From Apium graveolens (Eukaryota > Streptophyta > Magnoliopsida > Apiales > Apiaceae), in NCBI RefSeq assembly GCF_009905375.1, contig NC_133647.1:74094671-74158670 (forward strand): a DNA stretch of 64,000 bases, read 5' to 3'. The notes under the pieces are model-generated. The model did not search any database and was not told the origin of the DNA. It worked only from the letters and a program-made list of their open reading frames with translations. Position 1 is the first letter of the stretch. Each line of letters begins with the position of its first letter. Both the position numbers and the translations under genes were made by a program. This document shows positions 30,809-42,060 of this stretch, one piece after another.

Positions 30809-33800
30809 ATGCCTCCCAAAAAGAAGAATCCAACAACCACCTTCACCACAGACCCAAATATTCTTCGACTACTGGAAACCTTGCAACAGCAAACCAATGC
30901 TATAGCTCAACAACAACTAACTCTTCAACAACGAATTGAAAACCAAGATAACCGTGAGCCATATCAACCACCTGAACCACCAGTACCACCAAGACAAATT
31001 GTCACTTTCAAGGCTTTTCAGAGTGTGAATCCACCTGTATTTCATGATACCACTGATCCAGTGATAGCAAACACATGGATCAAGGAGATGGAAAGGGCTT
31101 TTGAGTTGGTACAGTTAGGAGACGATCAGAAGACGCTGTATGCCACTTACTTCTTGAAGGGAGAAGTCATTTATTGGTGGGAATCAGTAAAAGCTATGGA
31201 AGTCACTCAGCAGATTTCTTGGGAGAGATTTAAGGAGTTATTTCTGGACAAGTATTACCCTAAGTACATGCAGAATCAGATGGAGCTAAAATTTCTTGAG
31301 TTAAAACAAGGGAACATGACTGTACTGGAATATGAGAAGAAGTTCACTGAGTTGTCAAGGTTTGTGACAAAGTATACTAGCACTGAGGAAGAAAAAGCAA
31401 AGAAATTTCAGCAAGGATTGGAGCCTTGGATCAGAGATAGGGTGGCTATGTTTGAGCTTGAAACTTATGCGGGAGTAGTACAGAAAGCTGCTCTGATTGA
31501 GAATAATGGGATGAAGTCAAGGAAAGAGAGGGATAACAAGAAGAGGAAGGTTCCATTTTATGGAGAAAAGTCTGAAGCTGGAAGTTCGCAAGATCGGAAT
31601 GTAAAGAGGATTGGTTTCCAGAAGGGCGGAAATTTTCAAAGGAAAGGAAATTTGGGCAAAAGGCAAGAATCAAAAGGGAACAATCAGGCAAGCCAAGGGC
31701 AAGTTGGAGAAAACAGGTTCCAGAGGCCAGAATGCAAGCACTGTGGAAGAAGGCACCCCGGAGTATGCAATAAGCTGAGTATGACCTGTTATAGGTGCAA
31801 TCAGAAGGGACATTTGGCAAATGAGTGCAAGATGCCGAAGCCAGGAGTTACGTGCTACAAATGTGGGAAGACTGGACACATGGCTAGGGAGTGTAAGGCA
31901 ACAGGACCAGTCAGAGCTCTGATGAACGTGGCAAGTACCAGTGCAAGCGTGCCAGCTGAGGTATTGGCATTACCTCCACCACCCGCACCAACCCCGCAAG
32001 CAACAGCAAGGACATTTGATCTAAAGATGAAAGATGCTGTTCAGAATTCTGAGGTGATAGCAGGTACACTTTTACTCAATAATGTCAAAGCCAAAGTATT
32101 GATTGATTCGGGAGCCACAAGATCTTTCATATCAGAATCTTTTGTTGATAAGATCCAATGTGATAAAACGGTTATGAGTGAGGTAGTAAATGTGGTAATT
32201 GCGAACCAAGAGAAGATTCCTGTGAATCAATTTTGTCCAAAATGTGAGATTGATATTTCGGGATATAAGTTCTCGGCCGACTTGATACTCTTCAAGCTGG
32301 GAGAGTTTGATATAATTTTAGGAATGGATTGGTTAGGAGAGAATAGCGCTCAGATAAATTGTAAGACCAAGAGAGTGTATTTAAAGACGAAGAGTGGAGA
32401 GAAGGTAGTATTTAAGGGACAGAGGCAAAAGCGACTATTTCTTACAATTATTCAGGCTAAGAAGTTACTTAGAAAAGGTTGTGAGTCGTTCCTAGCATAT
32501 GTAGTGGATTCAGAGAGAGGCAGCCCTAGCATGGAAGATATTCCTGTAGTTAATGAGTTCCCCGATGTGTTTCCCGACGAACTACCAGGCTTACCACCAG
32601 ATCGACAAATTGAGTTCGAGATCAACCTTGCTCCAGGCACGGAACCAGTTTCAAAGGCTCCGTATAGGATGGCACCAGCAGAAATGAAAGAGTTGGCGAG
32701 CCAGCTACAAGAATTATTGGATAAGGGAGTGATACGACCAAGTACGTCGCCATGGGGAGCACCTGTTCTCTTTGTGAAGAAGAAAGATGGGAGTATGCGT
32801 CTATGCATAGATTACCGGGAGTTGAATAAAGTAACGATCAAGAACCGCTACCCGCTACCAAGGATAGATGACCTTTTTGATCAGTTAAAGGGAGCAAAAT
32901 GTTTTTCGAAGATTGACTTGAGATCGGGATACCATCAATTAAAGATCAAGGAAGAAGATATTCCCAAGACCGCATTTAGGACCAGATATGGGCATTATGA
33001 ATTCCTAGTAATGCCGTTTGGATTGACCAACGCTCCGGCCGCATTCATGGATCTGATGAATCGAGTATTTAAGAAGTATTTGGATAAATTTGTCGTGGTA
33101 TTTATTGATAACATCCTTATTTATTCTAAATCGGAAGAAGAACATATGCAGCACCTCTGGATAGCATTGGAGATACTCCGACAAGAGAAGTTGTATGCCA
33201 AGTTTACCAAATGTGAGTTTTGGTTAAAGGAAGTTCAATTTTTGGGGCATGTTATTGGAAATGATGGAATTAAAGTGGATCCGGCGAAGATTGAGGCAGT
33301 TATGAGTTGGGAGAGGCCAAGGACTCCTACGGAAGTGCGAAGTTTTCTAGGATTGGCCGGATACTATAGAAGATTCGTCAAGGATTTCTCGAAGATCGCC
33401 ACACCATTGACCAAGTTAACCAGAAAGAATCAAAAGTTTGAATGGAGTGCAGAATGTGAAAATAGCTTTCAAGAGTTAAAACAGAAGTTGGTAACAGCTC
33501 CGGTGTTGGTACTTCCCGATGATCAAGGGAATTTTGTAATATTCAGCGACGCTTCACATAAGGGTTTGGGTTGTGTGTTGATGCAACACAGTAAGGTAAT
33601 AGCATATGCGTCAAGACAGTTGAAGCCGCACGAGTTAAAGTATCCGACGCATGACTTGGAACTAGCCGCCATAGTGTTCGCACTCAAGATTTGGAGACAC
33701 TATCTCTATGGAGAAAAGTGTGAAATCTACACGGATCACAAGAGTTTAAAGTACATTTTTACTCAGAAAGAGCTCAATATGAGGCAGAGGAGATGGCTGG

Positions 33801-35422
33801 AATTGATTAAGGACTATGACTGTTCGATAAATTACCATCCTGGAAAGGCGAACGTAGTGGCCGATGCGCTGAGTCGGAAGGAAAGATTGAATATAATGAT
33901 AACATCAAAAGAGTTATCCGAAGAAATCGGAAAATTTGAATTGGAACTTTGTGCTTATGGGAAAGTCAAAGAAGTTTGTCATGCAATGACCTTTCAGCCA
34001 ACACTACTGGAAAAGATAAAGAAGTATCAAGAGGAAGTAATGGAAAAAGAGAAAAATCAGTTATCTGGAGAAGAGATTAATACTAAAAGGGATGAGCAAG
34101 GAATACTAAGGTTTTCATCCAGAATATGGATTCCCCATGTATCTGAATTAAAGAATGAGATCCTCCATGAAGCCCACCATTCGAAATTTTCAATCCACCC
34201 GGGAAGCACCAAGATGTATCAAGACTTAAAGAAGAACTTTTGGTGGCCAAATATGAAAAGAGACGTGGCAGAATGGGTTGCGAAGTGCTATACCTGTCAG
34301 AAAGTAAAGGCAGAACATCAACGACCAAGCGGATTAATTCAGCCCCTGAAGATTCCAGAATGGAAATGGGAAAATATCGCTATGGACTTTATAGTAGGAC
34401 TACCACGAACAAAGTCCGGACATGACGCAATATGGGTTATAATTGATCGTCTTACGAAGTCGGCGCATTTCCTTCCAATAAATGAGAAGTCGTCACTGGA
34501 CAAGTTGGTTCATCTGTATGTGCACGAAATCGTATTAAGGCATGGAGTACCTGTATCAATAGTTTCAGACAGAGATCCCCGATTTAACTCAAGATTCTGG
34601 AAGCAATTCCAGGAATGTCTTGGCACGAAGTTGAATATGAGCACGGCGTATCACCCGCAGACTGATGGCCAGAGTGAAAGAACAATTCAAACAATTGAAG
34701 ACATGTTGCGCAGTTGTGCAATCGATTTTGCTGGAAGTTGGGACGACCACCTGCCATTGATTGAATTTTCATATAACAACAGCTATCATTCCAGTATCGG
34801 CATGCCACCATATGAAGCTTTGTACGGGCGAAAATGTAGATCACCAACAAGTTGGGATGAAGTAGGAGAAGGAAGAATTCTCGGCTCAGAATTGGTACAA
34901 CAGTTGCATGACTCAGTCAAGTTAATTCAGAAAAGGTTGCTTGCTGCTCAAGATAGACAGAGGAAGTATGCGGATCCAGCGCGTAAGGATGTTCAATTCC
35001 AAATTGGCGAAGCTGTGTTGCTAAAAGTGTCACCTAGGAAAGGGTTGATAAGATTTGGCAAGAAAGGAAAGTTAGCACCTAGATACGTAGGTCCTTTTGA
35101 GATTTTGAGTCAAGTAGGAAAGGTGGCCTACGAGTTGGCCTTACCACCTCAGTATCAGCATGTGCATAATGTGTTCCATGTGTCGTTGCTTAAGAAGTAC
35201 AATCCTGACGCTAGCCATGTGATAGAATATGAACCTGTAGAAATTCAGGCAGACCTGTCATTTGTGGAGCAACCGGTTAAAGTACTCGACTGGCAAGTAA
35301 AGAGTCTTAGAAATAAATCAGTAAAGTTAGTGAAAGTACTTTGGAGGAACCCTAAGGTCGAAGAGTCGACTTGGGAGTTAGAGTCTGATATGCGTTCCCG
35401 GTATCCTCATCTGTTCTCTTAG
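30809..35422 (+). CDS. gag-pol: Ty3 gag-pol polyprotein with chromodomain
   Basis: 1537 codons, no stop. Basic start MPPKKKNP, gag capsid part (about residues 60-230), zinc knuckles [14 protein letters not shown] and [14 protein letters not shown] (about 325-365), protease [10 protein letters not shown] (about 432), reverse transcriptase ([22 protein letters not shown]), RNase H ([20 protein letters not shown]), integrase (HHCC with HPGSTKMY...CYTCQK; D in AMDFIVGL, D in VSDRDPRF, E in QSERTIQT, about 1193-1290) and a C-terminal chromodomain-like tail (LLKKYNP to [14 protein letters not shown], 1450-1537). Oddity: the RT catalytic box reads [11 protein letters not shown]; the second Asp is Asn, where the older relative at 54183-54539 has FIDD. 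That Asp is a metal ligand, so the enzyme is probably inactive. Confidence 0.95.
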   Translation: MPPKKKNPTTTFTTDPNILRLLETLQQQTNAIAQQQLTLQQRIENQDNREPYQPPEPPVPPRQIVTFKAFQSVNPPVFHDTTDPVIANTWIKEMERAFELVQLGDDQKTLYATYFLKGEVIYWWESVKAMEVTQQISWERFKELFLDKYYPKYMQNQMELKFLELKQGNMTVLEYEKKFTELSRFVTKYTSTEEEKAKKFQQGLEPWIRDRVAMFELETYAGVVQKAALIENNGMKSRKERDNKKRKVPFYGEKSEAGSSQDRNVKRIGFQKGGNFQRKGNLGKRQESKGNNQASQGQVGENRFQRPECKHCGRRHPGVCNKLSMTCYRCNQKGHLANECKMPKPGVTCYKCGKTGHMARECKATGPVRALMNVASTSASVPAEVLALPPPPAPTPQATARTFDLKMKDAVQNSEVIAGTLLLNNVKAKVLIDSGATRSFISESFVDKIQCDKTVMSEVVNVVIANQEKIPVNQFCPKCEIDISGYKFSADLILFKLGEFDIILGMDWLGENSAQINCKTKRVYLKTKSGEKVVFKGQRQKRLFLTIIQAKKLLRKGCESFLAYVVDSERGSPSMEDIPVVNEFPDVFPDELPGLPPDRQIEFEINLAPGTEPVSKAPYRMAPAEMKELASQLQELLDKGVIRPSTSPWGAPVLFVKKKDGSMRLCIDYRELNKVTIKNRYPLPRIDDLFDQLKGAKCFSKIDLRSGYHQLKIKEEDIPKTAFRTRYGHYEFLVMPFGLTNAPAAFMDLMNRVFKKYLDKFVVVFIDNILIYSKSEEEHMQHLWIALEILRQEKLYAKFTKCEFWLKEVQFLGHVIGNDGIKVDPAKIEAVMSWERPRTPTEVRSFLGLAGYYRRFVKDFSKIATPLTKLTRKNQKFEWSAECENSFQELKQKLVTAPVLVLPDDQGNFVIFSDASHKGLGCVLMQHSKVIAYASRQLKPHELKYPTHDLELAAIVFALKIWRHYLYGEKCEIYTDHKSLKYIFTQKELNMRQRRWLELIKDYDCSINYHPGKANVVADALSRKERLNIMITSKELSEEIGKFELELCAYGKVKEVCHAMTFQPTLLEKIKKYQEEVMEKEKNQLSGEEINTKRDEQGILRFSSRIWIPHVSELKNEILHEAHHSKFSIHPGSTKMYQDLKKNFWWPNMKRDVAEWVAKCYTCQKVKAEHQRPSGLIQPLKIPEWKWENIAMDFIVGLPRTKSGHDAIWVIIDRLTKSAHFLPINEKSSLDKLVHLYVHEIVLRHGVPVSIVSDRDPRFNSRFWKQFQECLGTKLNMSTAYHPQTDGQSERTIQTIEDMLRSCAIDFAGSWDDHLPLIEFSYNNSYHSSIGMPPYEALYGRKCRSPTSWDEVGEGRILGSELVQQLHDSVKLIQKRLLAAQDRQRKYADPARKDVQFQIGEAVLLKVSPRKGLIRFGKKGKLAPRYVGPFEILSQVGKVAYELALPPQYQHVHNVFHVSLLKKYNPDASHVIEYEPVEIQADLSFVEQPVKVLDWQVKSLRNKSVKLVKVLWRNPKVEESTWELESDMRSRYPHLFS

Positions 35423-35442
35423 ATTCTGGGGACAGAATCCCT

Positions 35443-35456
35443 TAAGGGGGAGATAA
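35443..35456 (+). other. Polypurine tract of the nested Ty3 element
   Basis: AAGGGGGAGATAA immediately before the 3' LTR start TGTTACGACC. Confidence 0.85.
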
Positions 35457-38400
35457 TGTTACGACCGGCATTTTATGTAATATTATTTGTGAATAATATT
35501 AAGTTAAATAAAAATATATTCAATGCTTGTACGTTTGTGTGAGTGAAAATTTCTGCATTATAAATTTGCTTTGGGTAGTATATGATTTTTCAAAGCAAGA
35601 ATTTATTTAATTTCTTTATTTTTGATTTATAAGGAATATTCTAAGCTTTGGAAAAATTTTCTTTTAAAAGACATTTTGTACACAAATTGTGAAAATGATT
35701 TTATAAAGTCTCTAAAAATACAAGTTAATTTATGGTAGAAATTTTATAATTTTTGAACTTGTATTTTATTTTATAAAAATAAATTATTATAAATTTTAGT
35801 TGTCATAATTATTAAATTACATGAATAACCTTGCATGCAAACTCTCTTCTATTTAACCAAAGGGCAAAGAAGACATTCTCCACCCCACTAACTCACATTT
35901 TGCTAGCCAAATTACCTCCTTGACCTTGCATGCAAATTTGCCTAACTTTAGCTAGAGGGTTACTCTTGTCATTTCCTAAATCCACTCACATTTAGCCTAG
36001 TCAAAGACATAAAAACAAAACTAAAGTGATGATCACTCCATTTTCACTCCACCCTCCCCTTTTCTCCTCCCTCCCTCTCGGCTCAACCCTCCCTCTCGGC
36101 CATCCCATAGCCGAGGCCCTCCATCCCCTTCATTTCTTCATTCTTTCACCCAAACAATCATCTTATATTCAAGTAATTTTACTCCCTATATGTTATTCTT
36201 ATATATTTCAAAAGTTTAGAGTGAAAAACCTATGTTTTGACCTTGCATGGTGATGTTTTTGTTAAACTCAAAGTGAACCTCCTTGATTCTTGTGAATCTA
36301 AGGCTTTCACCATGAGTTATAGTATCATAGGGTCAAGAATGGCTAGACATAAGAGTGTTACACTTATGCGAATGCTGTTTTTACCCTAATCCATTCGGCC
36401 ATGACTTGATAGGAGCCGAATGGATGGTGTTTTGTTGCCTTGTTAACATTTTTGTGTATTTTGTGATGATAACATGAATGTTGTAGTAAAATCTTGATAA
36501 AATCCTTTTGCATGCTAGTTGATCATTTAGTTGTAATCCATGTTAGGCTTGCATGTTGAATTATGATAAAAGTTTATTTGGAAATCATGTTGATTTGGCT
36601 TGAAAGATCCGAAAGCATGCATGCATGCAAATCACTTTTGATATTTTTGGAAGTTTTGATCATTTAGATTCATGGTTGTTAGTGAGCCTTAATTTCAGTA
36701 GGAATAATGTATTAATATTGATTTATACTTCTTATTGCATGGTAATAATTCGTGGTTATCTTTTATAAAAAAAAATAAATATATATATATATCTTGTTGC
36801 TTCAAGAGCATAAAGGTTTGTGATTTGTAAAGAGTAGTCTCTTTTATTTTGCCATAGTTGCACCATAGGTAAGGATGATCTCACCAAGGGTATTTTGAGA
36901 AAAAGGGAGTTAGTTCAGTAGAATACCAAGTATAAGTCTTGGTTTAAGTATTTAGTTGTTGATAATTGGGTTTGTCAAGTCAAAACCTTGGAAAATGAGA
37001 GTTATAGTTTCTGCAGAAAAATCAGTTTAGTACCCTGAGGTTTAGAGTGAGTTTTGACCATGTCATTGATGTGCACTTTGAGGCCCAAGCCACCAGAAGT
37101 TAGTATGGGGAGTATATAATAGGTTTTAGGAGTTGGTTGGAGGTTTGCATGTCATTTGGTTAGGTGTACAAGTAGAATAACAAAATCTGTCCAGCAGGGG
37201 ACAGTTTTGTTGCAACTTAGAAATAGGGAGATTTGGCCATGTCATGGGTAGGCCCTCATTAGGCCCAATTGGGCCTTAGTTAGAGGGTATGTCAGAGAAG
37301 TTTTTCCAACCATAGTTCATAGGATATGAGCTAGAACCATGTGTCACAAGTTAATTCAAGTCAGGGCATTTTCTGCCCAGAAAAACAGGGGTACCTTGGA
37401 CTTTTAGCTTAGGCCCAAGAAGGCCCAAGCCAGGCCTTTGAGCCACATCAAGCTTGTGAGATGCCCTTAGGTCAGGAGAGTCTTGTGTAAAAATTTTGAA
37501 GAAAAACTTGTAGTTTAAGAGTGTCTAATGCACTCAAGAAACCTTAGTTACCATTCTGAAATTTGCACCAGTGAGCACTTTCACTTATCACATAGTTTTA
37601 GGACACTTAGAAGTGAGTATTAGGTCGACCACCATAGTTGTAAGATAGTATAAGGTCAGTAGAGCAAAAGGCACAAGTGAGGGTCAATAGGTTTTGGATA
37701 ATTTAGGAAAGGCACATTGAGTTAGGAAGCCCAAATTCGAAGACTTCGTTTAGTTAGCGACCAAGTAACTTAAGTGGTGAGTCGAGATCATCCAAGCCTA
37801 GTGTGGCATTATGGTGTATATGATGTTATTTGGTATTAATATACGATATGTGATTATGTGGCTACGTGTGTACATTTGAAAATATAAATGGTGGATATGA
37901 ATTAAGTGTGTATAGGCCTAAGTGCCATCCATGTTTAATTTCGGGTTGTAAATAGGTTAAGATGGAAAGAATATATTATAATGAGGATTATTATTATTTA
38001 TGTAGGATCTCGAGACGAGGGAAAACTTGCCATAAAAGTCGAGTGAAGCTCCAGTTGTTGCTCCTACCAGTCAGACCAGACCAGTCTATCTCAAGGCAAG
38101 TGATTCAACTTAACCTTCGCATTTACTGTAAACAGTTCATATATATATCGATGCAATTATCCTGAGTCATTTTGATATATTTAAATCAAGAGTATCTTTT
38201 GTTTATCTTTGAGTTACATAGAGATGCCATGAACCCTCGAGTACGTATTGCAAGTAGTTCAAAAGTCTTTCATGATAGTTTAATGCCATGATAAAATAGA
38301 GATGTGTTATAATACCTTATTGATCCTTTTGATTATCATGCTATTGATCCCTGAGAAATCTTGATGTTGCACCCTGATGCTTTGATTCAACTCTTGAAAT

Positions 38401-39509
38401 AACCTCGATAGAAACTTTATCTTGATACCTAAAAGCCAATCTTTTCTTAAATTCATTCATGATTGTTTGATAACCCTATCCTTACCCTAAAGCTTGATAC
38501 CCTGTTATATCTTGAGCTGATGATCACTTCCTTTATATTTTAGCACCTCTATCCTATTGGAACCAGTGATGCTTATCTTCTTGATGTTCTAATACCTATA
38601 CCTTGTCTACAACCATTGCTTTAAGCCTAGTTTGGCATTACTCTTTCATATTATCCAATAGCCTTGCTTAATTTCCTTGTCAAAATTCTTGTTTATGGAA
38701 ATCTCTCGATTACCCTAATATAGTAAAGTCTAGTGGATCATGGCCCTGAGATTTAGTGTCATATTTCCAGTGTTTCAAGTTGATCTATAATCCCCTGATA
38801 AAAAAAAATGATTTCAGTCAAAAGAGATTTTGTCATAAATCGGCATCAGTTTTCAAAATGAATAAAAGGTGGATTTTTCAGTCCCAAAGGGGGACAAATG
38901 TTTTCTTGAATGGTGGATCTGGACTGAGACGCGAGTCCTTTCCACACTTATATTAGGCTTAAAAGTTGCCTAGGGATTCCCAATAATGTTTTAGAACCCA
39001 GCGAGGTTCGGGATTACTTCGCGGCTGATCACCGGCTGTAATCCGTAGCGTCATAAAATGATTTTGATTAAGAATGGTTTTAAAATTTGTTTTGATGCAA
39101 GCAAAATGATGCCAACTCACATAAGTTTTATCTCTCGATTATCATTGATTATGTCATTCCATTGTCATTCCTAAAGGTATATCTCGATTTATGCTTTGCG
39201 TTGTATTGTTAGCACTTGTTGAGCTTTTGGCTCACTTCTTGCTTTACCCTGATATTACAGCTAGCAGCCATGGTTAGATTCAAGCAGACTGCCCGTAAGA
39301 CCTGTGATGCTGATGCTTATGTTCGAGCTCAGGTAGAATAAGTAATAATAGTTGTGTGAGGACTCGGTATTTGTAATCAGATGTAATAGTTGGTAGTGTT
39401 GGGCTGTTCCAAACCCTAAACTGTAAGATCTTGGATTTTGGTTGTGTAATACTCATTAAAATGATGTAATAGCTATAATTATTTTGCTATTTAAGTTGGG
39501 GGTGTGACA
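35457..39509 (+). repeat. 3' LTR of the nested Ty3 element
   Basis: 4053 bp, a near-identical copy of 25961-30013 at a constant offset of 9496. Differences noticed: positions equivalent to 27543, 27625, 27674 and 28618, and the AT microsatellite at about 36773-36793. Confidence 0.95.
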
Positions 39510-39890
39510 AAAACTCATATCATCATCTTCATCATCATCATCATCATCATCAACATCATCATCACTTATATTCATTTTCTCTTCTCTACAAAAATCATCA
39601 TCATTCATTTTTCCTTTTCCCTTACAATCTCCCTCTTCTTTTTTATGATATTTCTCTTTTTCCATATACTCAATATCATCATCATCCATATTCTTTTTTT
39701 CCATATACTCAATATCATCATCATCCATATCCAATTTTTTCTTACATTTATAATTATCAACATCTATCAATTCATTAACATCATCTACAATAAGTTTACG
39801 ATAAACCGGATTTTTTCCAACGGGTGTAAAATAATCAAAAACGTCATGCTCACTAGATGAACTTGAATAATTAAATAAATGAGATGCCAT
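39510..39890 (-). pseudogene. FAR1-like MULE transposase, N-terminal part
   Basis: ATG at 39890 (MASHLFNYSSSSSEHDVFDYF) is preferred over the upstream in-frame ATG at 39977. 127 codons reach the Ty3 insertion at MSF. The segment is unstructured and acidic: two copies of MDDDDIEYMEK, a Lys/Gly stretch and a run of Asp/Glu coded by GAT repeats (plus strand 39520-39570). Acidic N-termini are common in FAR1-type proteins. The frame continues exactly at 25955. Confidence 0.88.
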
Positions 39891-40160
39891 TAAAAATAGT
39901 AAAGAAAAACTAACCTCTTTTTGGCTCCAAATTGAAAAATGATAGAGAAAAATGGTGAAATTGGGTTTACAAAGCAAAAAAACGAAGCTAGTAAGGCAAA
40001 TTTAATGCACACTTCCGCAATGAATCATTGTGGAAGGTGTATTTAATGCTTCAGCCAACCCACGCGCTAAAACGCGCAGAAACTGTCAAAACATTAATTC
40101 CTTCTGCAATGAAACATTGCGGAAGCAAAAGCTTACGCTATGGTTCATTGCGGAAGCAGT
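39891..40160 (-). promoter_or_regulatory. Transposase upstream region with three palindrome copies
   Basis: Palindrome copies at 40012-40036, 40101-40125 and 40131-40155, each with one to three mismatches, lie 120-265 bases upstream of the transposase start. AGCCAACCCA at about 40053-40062, also found twice in the left MULE end, sits between them. Position suggests a transcriptional or silencing control region; that is inference. Confidence 0.6.
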
Positions 40161-41004
40161 TTTGATAATTGTTTATTTTTTGATTTTTTTTTGGTGAAGA
40201 AAATAATTAGTAAAATATTTTTAAAATTCATAATAACATTCATGTTACTTGTCAATATTACAAAAAAAATTTATATCAAAAAATTGATTTTTTTTTATAA
40301 TTATTATTGTATATTTTGCCTTTTTTGATGAAAATAATACATTAAATATTTAAAAACATGTCTAAACATATAATACTTAATTTTAATTTTTTTTTATTAA
40401 TATATAGGTATGTGAATAAATAAATAAATATTATTTTGTTGAGAAAATATATTAAGCACTTGATAAGTATGAATGGAGTACAATGTCTATTAGTAAGTTA
40501 TATCATTTCATTTGAAATTTCTAATATTGAATGTTTCATGTTATATTCAACACTTAAATATCCATTATTAAATTTGATGATAAATAAATTTGAATTTATA
40601 GTCTTATGTTTGATTTTTATTTTTTTTAAAAATAAAGTACTTAATAAAATTTAAGAAAGAGATTTATATTGAATTAAACATTGAATAAAATTTTAAATAA
40701 AAAAAGAACCACTTTCCTTACTTACCATCATATTAGTTCGAGGGACGTATACCCGGTATACGTCCCTCGAACTAATATGATGGTAAGTAAGGGAAGTGGT
40801 TCTTTTTTTATTTAAAATTTTATTCAATGTTTAATTAAATATAAATCTCTTTCTTAAATTTTATTAAGTACTTTATTTTTAAAAAATAACTTAATTGTTT
40901 TAAAATATAAATATTATTTTTGTTTTAAATTATAAACATATTTAAATCAGAAACACATTTAAAGCACATATTATTTAAACAAATAATTAAAAAAAAACAA
41001 AATA
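40161..41004. other. AT-rich right subterminal MULE DNA
   Basis: No coding signal. Apart from the foldback at 40620-40888 it is AT-rich unique-looking sequence. Confidence 0.6.
40620..40888. repeat. Near-perfect 130-bp foldback
   Basis: Two inverted arms of about 130 bp separated by one base: the centre is GTATACC, C, GGTATAC at 40747-40761. The arms (for example AAGAACCACTT, CATATTAGTTCGAGGGACG, AAAGTACTTAATAAAATTTA) differ at only two or three bases plus tract length. It has MITE/foldback form but I see no target duplication. Confidence 0.9.
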
Positions 41005-41163
41005 CTTCCGCATTGTATCATAGCGGACGTCTTCCGCATTGTTTCATAGCAGACGTCTTCCGCATTGTTTCATTGCGGACGTCTTCCGCATTATTTCATT
41101 GCGGAAGTCTTTTTCTGTTGGCTCCCACCAAGTGGAGCCAATCGTGGCTGTGGAATTTTACCC
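41005..41163 (+). repeat. Right MULE end: 26-bp palindrome array and terminal hairpin
   Basis: Four head-to-tail copies of a variant palindrome at 41005-41029, 41031-41055, 41057-41081 and 41083-41107 (CTTCCGCATTG.. with 26-bp period). Then a hairpin TTGGCTCC/GGAGCCAA at 41118-41141 and the terminus AATTTTACCC at 41154-41163. It mirrors the left end, which also has a hairpin just inside the tip. Confidence 0.82.
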
Positions 41164-41515
41164 TATATATATATAGGGAGATGGTGAAATAGAAATCAAC
41201 CTTATTCTAAAAACTAGAAAACAATGATAGCCACTAATTTTATACCTTGAATTGATTTCAACTGTAACTTCCCCCCATGCATCTATACACAAGTACTTTT
41301 ATATTTATTTTTAATTTAACCATTAATCGACAAACTTTTTTCAAAATCCGACTTCACTATATTTTTCTCCATCTCCCAACGATCAATTTGCATACCATAC
41401 TTGCTATAATCCGACGATAAATCACTATTTGTACTTAACATAATCACTAAATCGGAATTACTATAATTTCATAACTTTCTTAATTTTAGTGATTCTCGTA
41501 AGCATAATTAGTGAT
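41164..41515 (+). other. AT-rich flank, possible end of another MULE
   Basis: After a TA run the sequence GGGAGATGGTGAAATAGAAA and the following AACCTTATTCTAAAAACTAG resembles terminal sequences of plant MULEs as I know them. No opposite end was found. No coding signal. Confidence 0.3.
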
Positions 41516-42060
41516 TTATCGTCTTTCTCCTGTACCACACCTTTCTCCTGGTACCCCACCAGGTCTTTTTCGGTTCTTGCCTCCCCCTCGAGCTAAGATC
41601 AACCACTTGGGGAACGCGAAGACATATCGAGAATTATTTGCAGATGAAGAGATGTGAAAGGGGTCATCAAAGCCTTTCTGACTCGGCCTGACGCTCACAG
41701 TAGTTCTACCTATAGAAAGGATCATGAAAGAGACGATCAGAATGGTACCTACAGCAGTGATAATGGCAACGGCTATGATAATAGCTCTGTTAACGGCAAG
41801 GTAGGGTCCTTAGCTGGTATAGATGAGAGCTTCTGTGATCCCCGATTCAATTACTGTCTTCTCTAGTGGGACTTCGTCTCACTCAGAAGGGGATCCTAAT
41901 TCCTCCCTGATCGTGCTTAAGAGTCTTAAGTTCAGCAGCTTTCATCGTTGACGAACACCTGCGCTAATAAGACAAAGAAATGCTATCACTAGGACAGAAA
42001 GTCGGCACACATGCTTGGCACGCTTTCTTCACGGGCAAATAGAGTATACTACACTCTTTC
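41516..42060. other. GC-richer block, possibly organelle-derived DNA
   Basis: Composition shifts from about 30 percent to about 48 percent GC for roughly 540 bases. Sequence style (CCTGGTACCCCACCAGGTC, GAAAGTCGGCACACATGCTT) resembles plant mitochondrial intergenic DNA. No intact gene: the 69- and 70-codon frames on the two strands have no motif. Origin is inferred from style only. Confidence 0.35.

Larger units (their letters stand above)
25961..39509 (+). mobile_element. Complete Tekay-like Ty3/gypsy chromovirus inside the transposase exon
   Basis: 13,549 bp: 4053-bp LTRs (TGTTACGACC...GGTGTGACA), primer site, a small ORF before gag, a fully open 1537-codon gag-pol with C-terminal chromodomain-like region, a polypurine tract and a perfect AAAAC duplication. 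The LTRs have equal length; by eye I noticed only about four substitutions plus a rearranged AT microsatellite, so insertion is very recent. Long LTRs and the C-terminal chromodomain fit the Del/Tekay clade. The reverse transcriptase active site is altered (see gag-pol). Confidence 0.95.
14948..41163. mobile_element. Large MULE with PMD-Ulp1 gene and FAR1-type transposase gene
   Basis: The span is 26.2 kb, or about 12.7 kb without the nested Ty3 element. The ends read GGGTGCCCTTCCCC on the left and, inverted, GGGTAAAATTCCAC on the right (9 of 14 match). Both lie next to TA runs in which a 9-bp duplication TATATATAT can be read, though low complexity makes this weak. Inside are terminal palindrome clusters, a plus-strand PMD-Ulp1 gene, three tandem arrays, a minus-strand FAR1-like MULE transposase, and the same 25-bp palindrome in five separate clusters. 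The shared palindrome is the best evidence for one element. Ulp1-carrying MULEs (Kaonashi type, VANDAL) are known; the combination and repeat layout here is what stands out. Both genes are disrupted. Confidence 0.75.

Noticed and set aside
39504..39860. 118-codon Ile/Phe-rich plus-strand frame
   Set aside because: Antisense to the Asp/Glu-rich N-terminus of the transposase; GAT repeats read backwards give Ile.
14948..41163. Helitron interpretation because of terminal hairpins
   Set aside because: No Rep/helicase, no TC/CTRR ends; the encoded transposase is MULE type and the right hairpin is not placed like a Helitron 3' hairpin.
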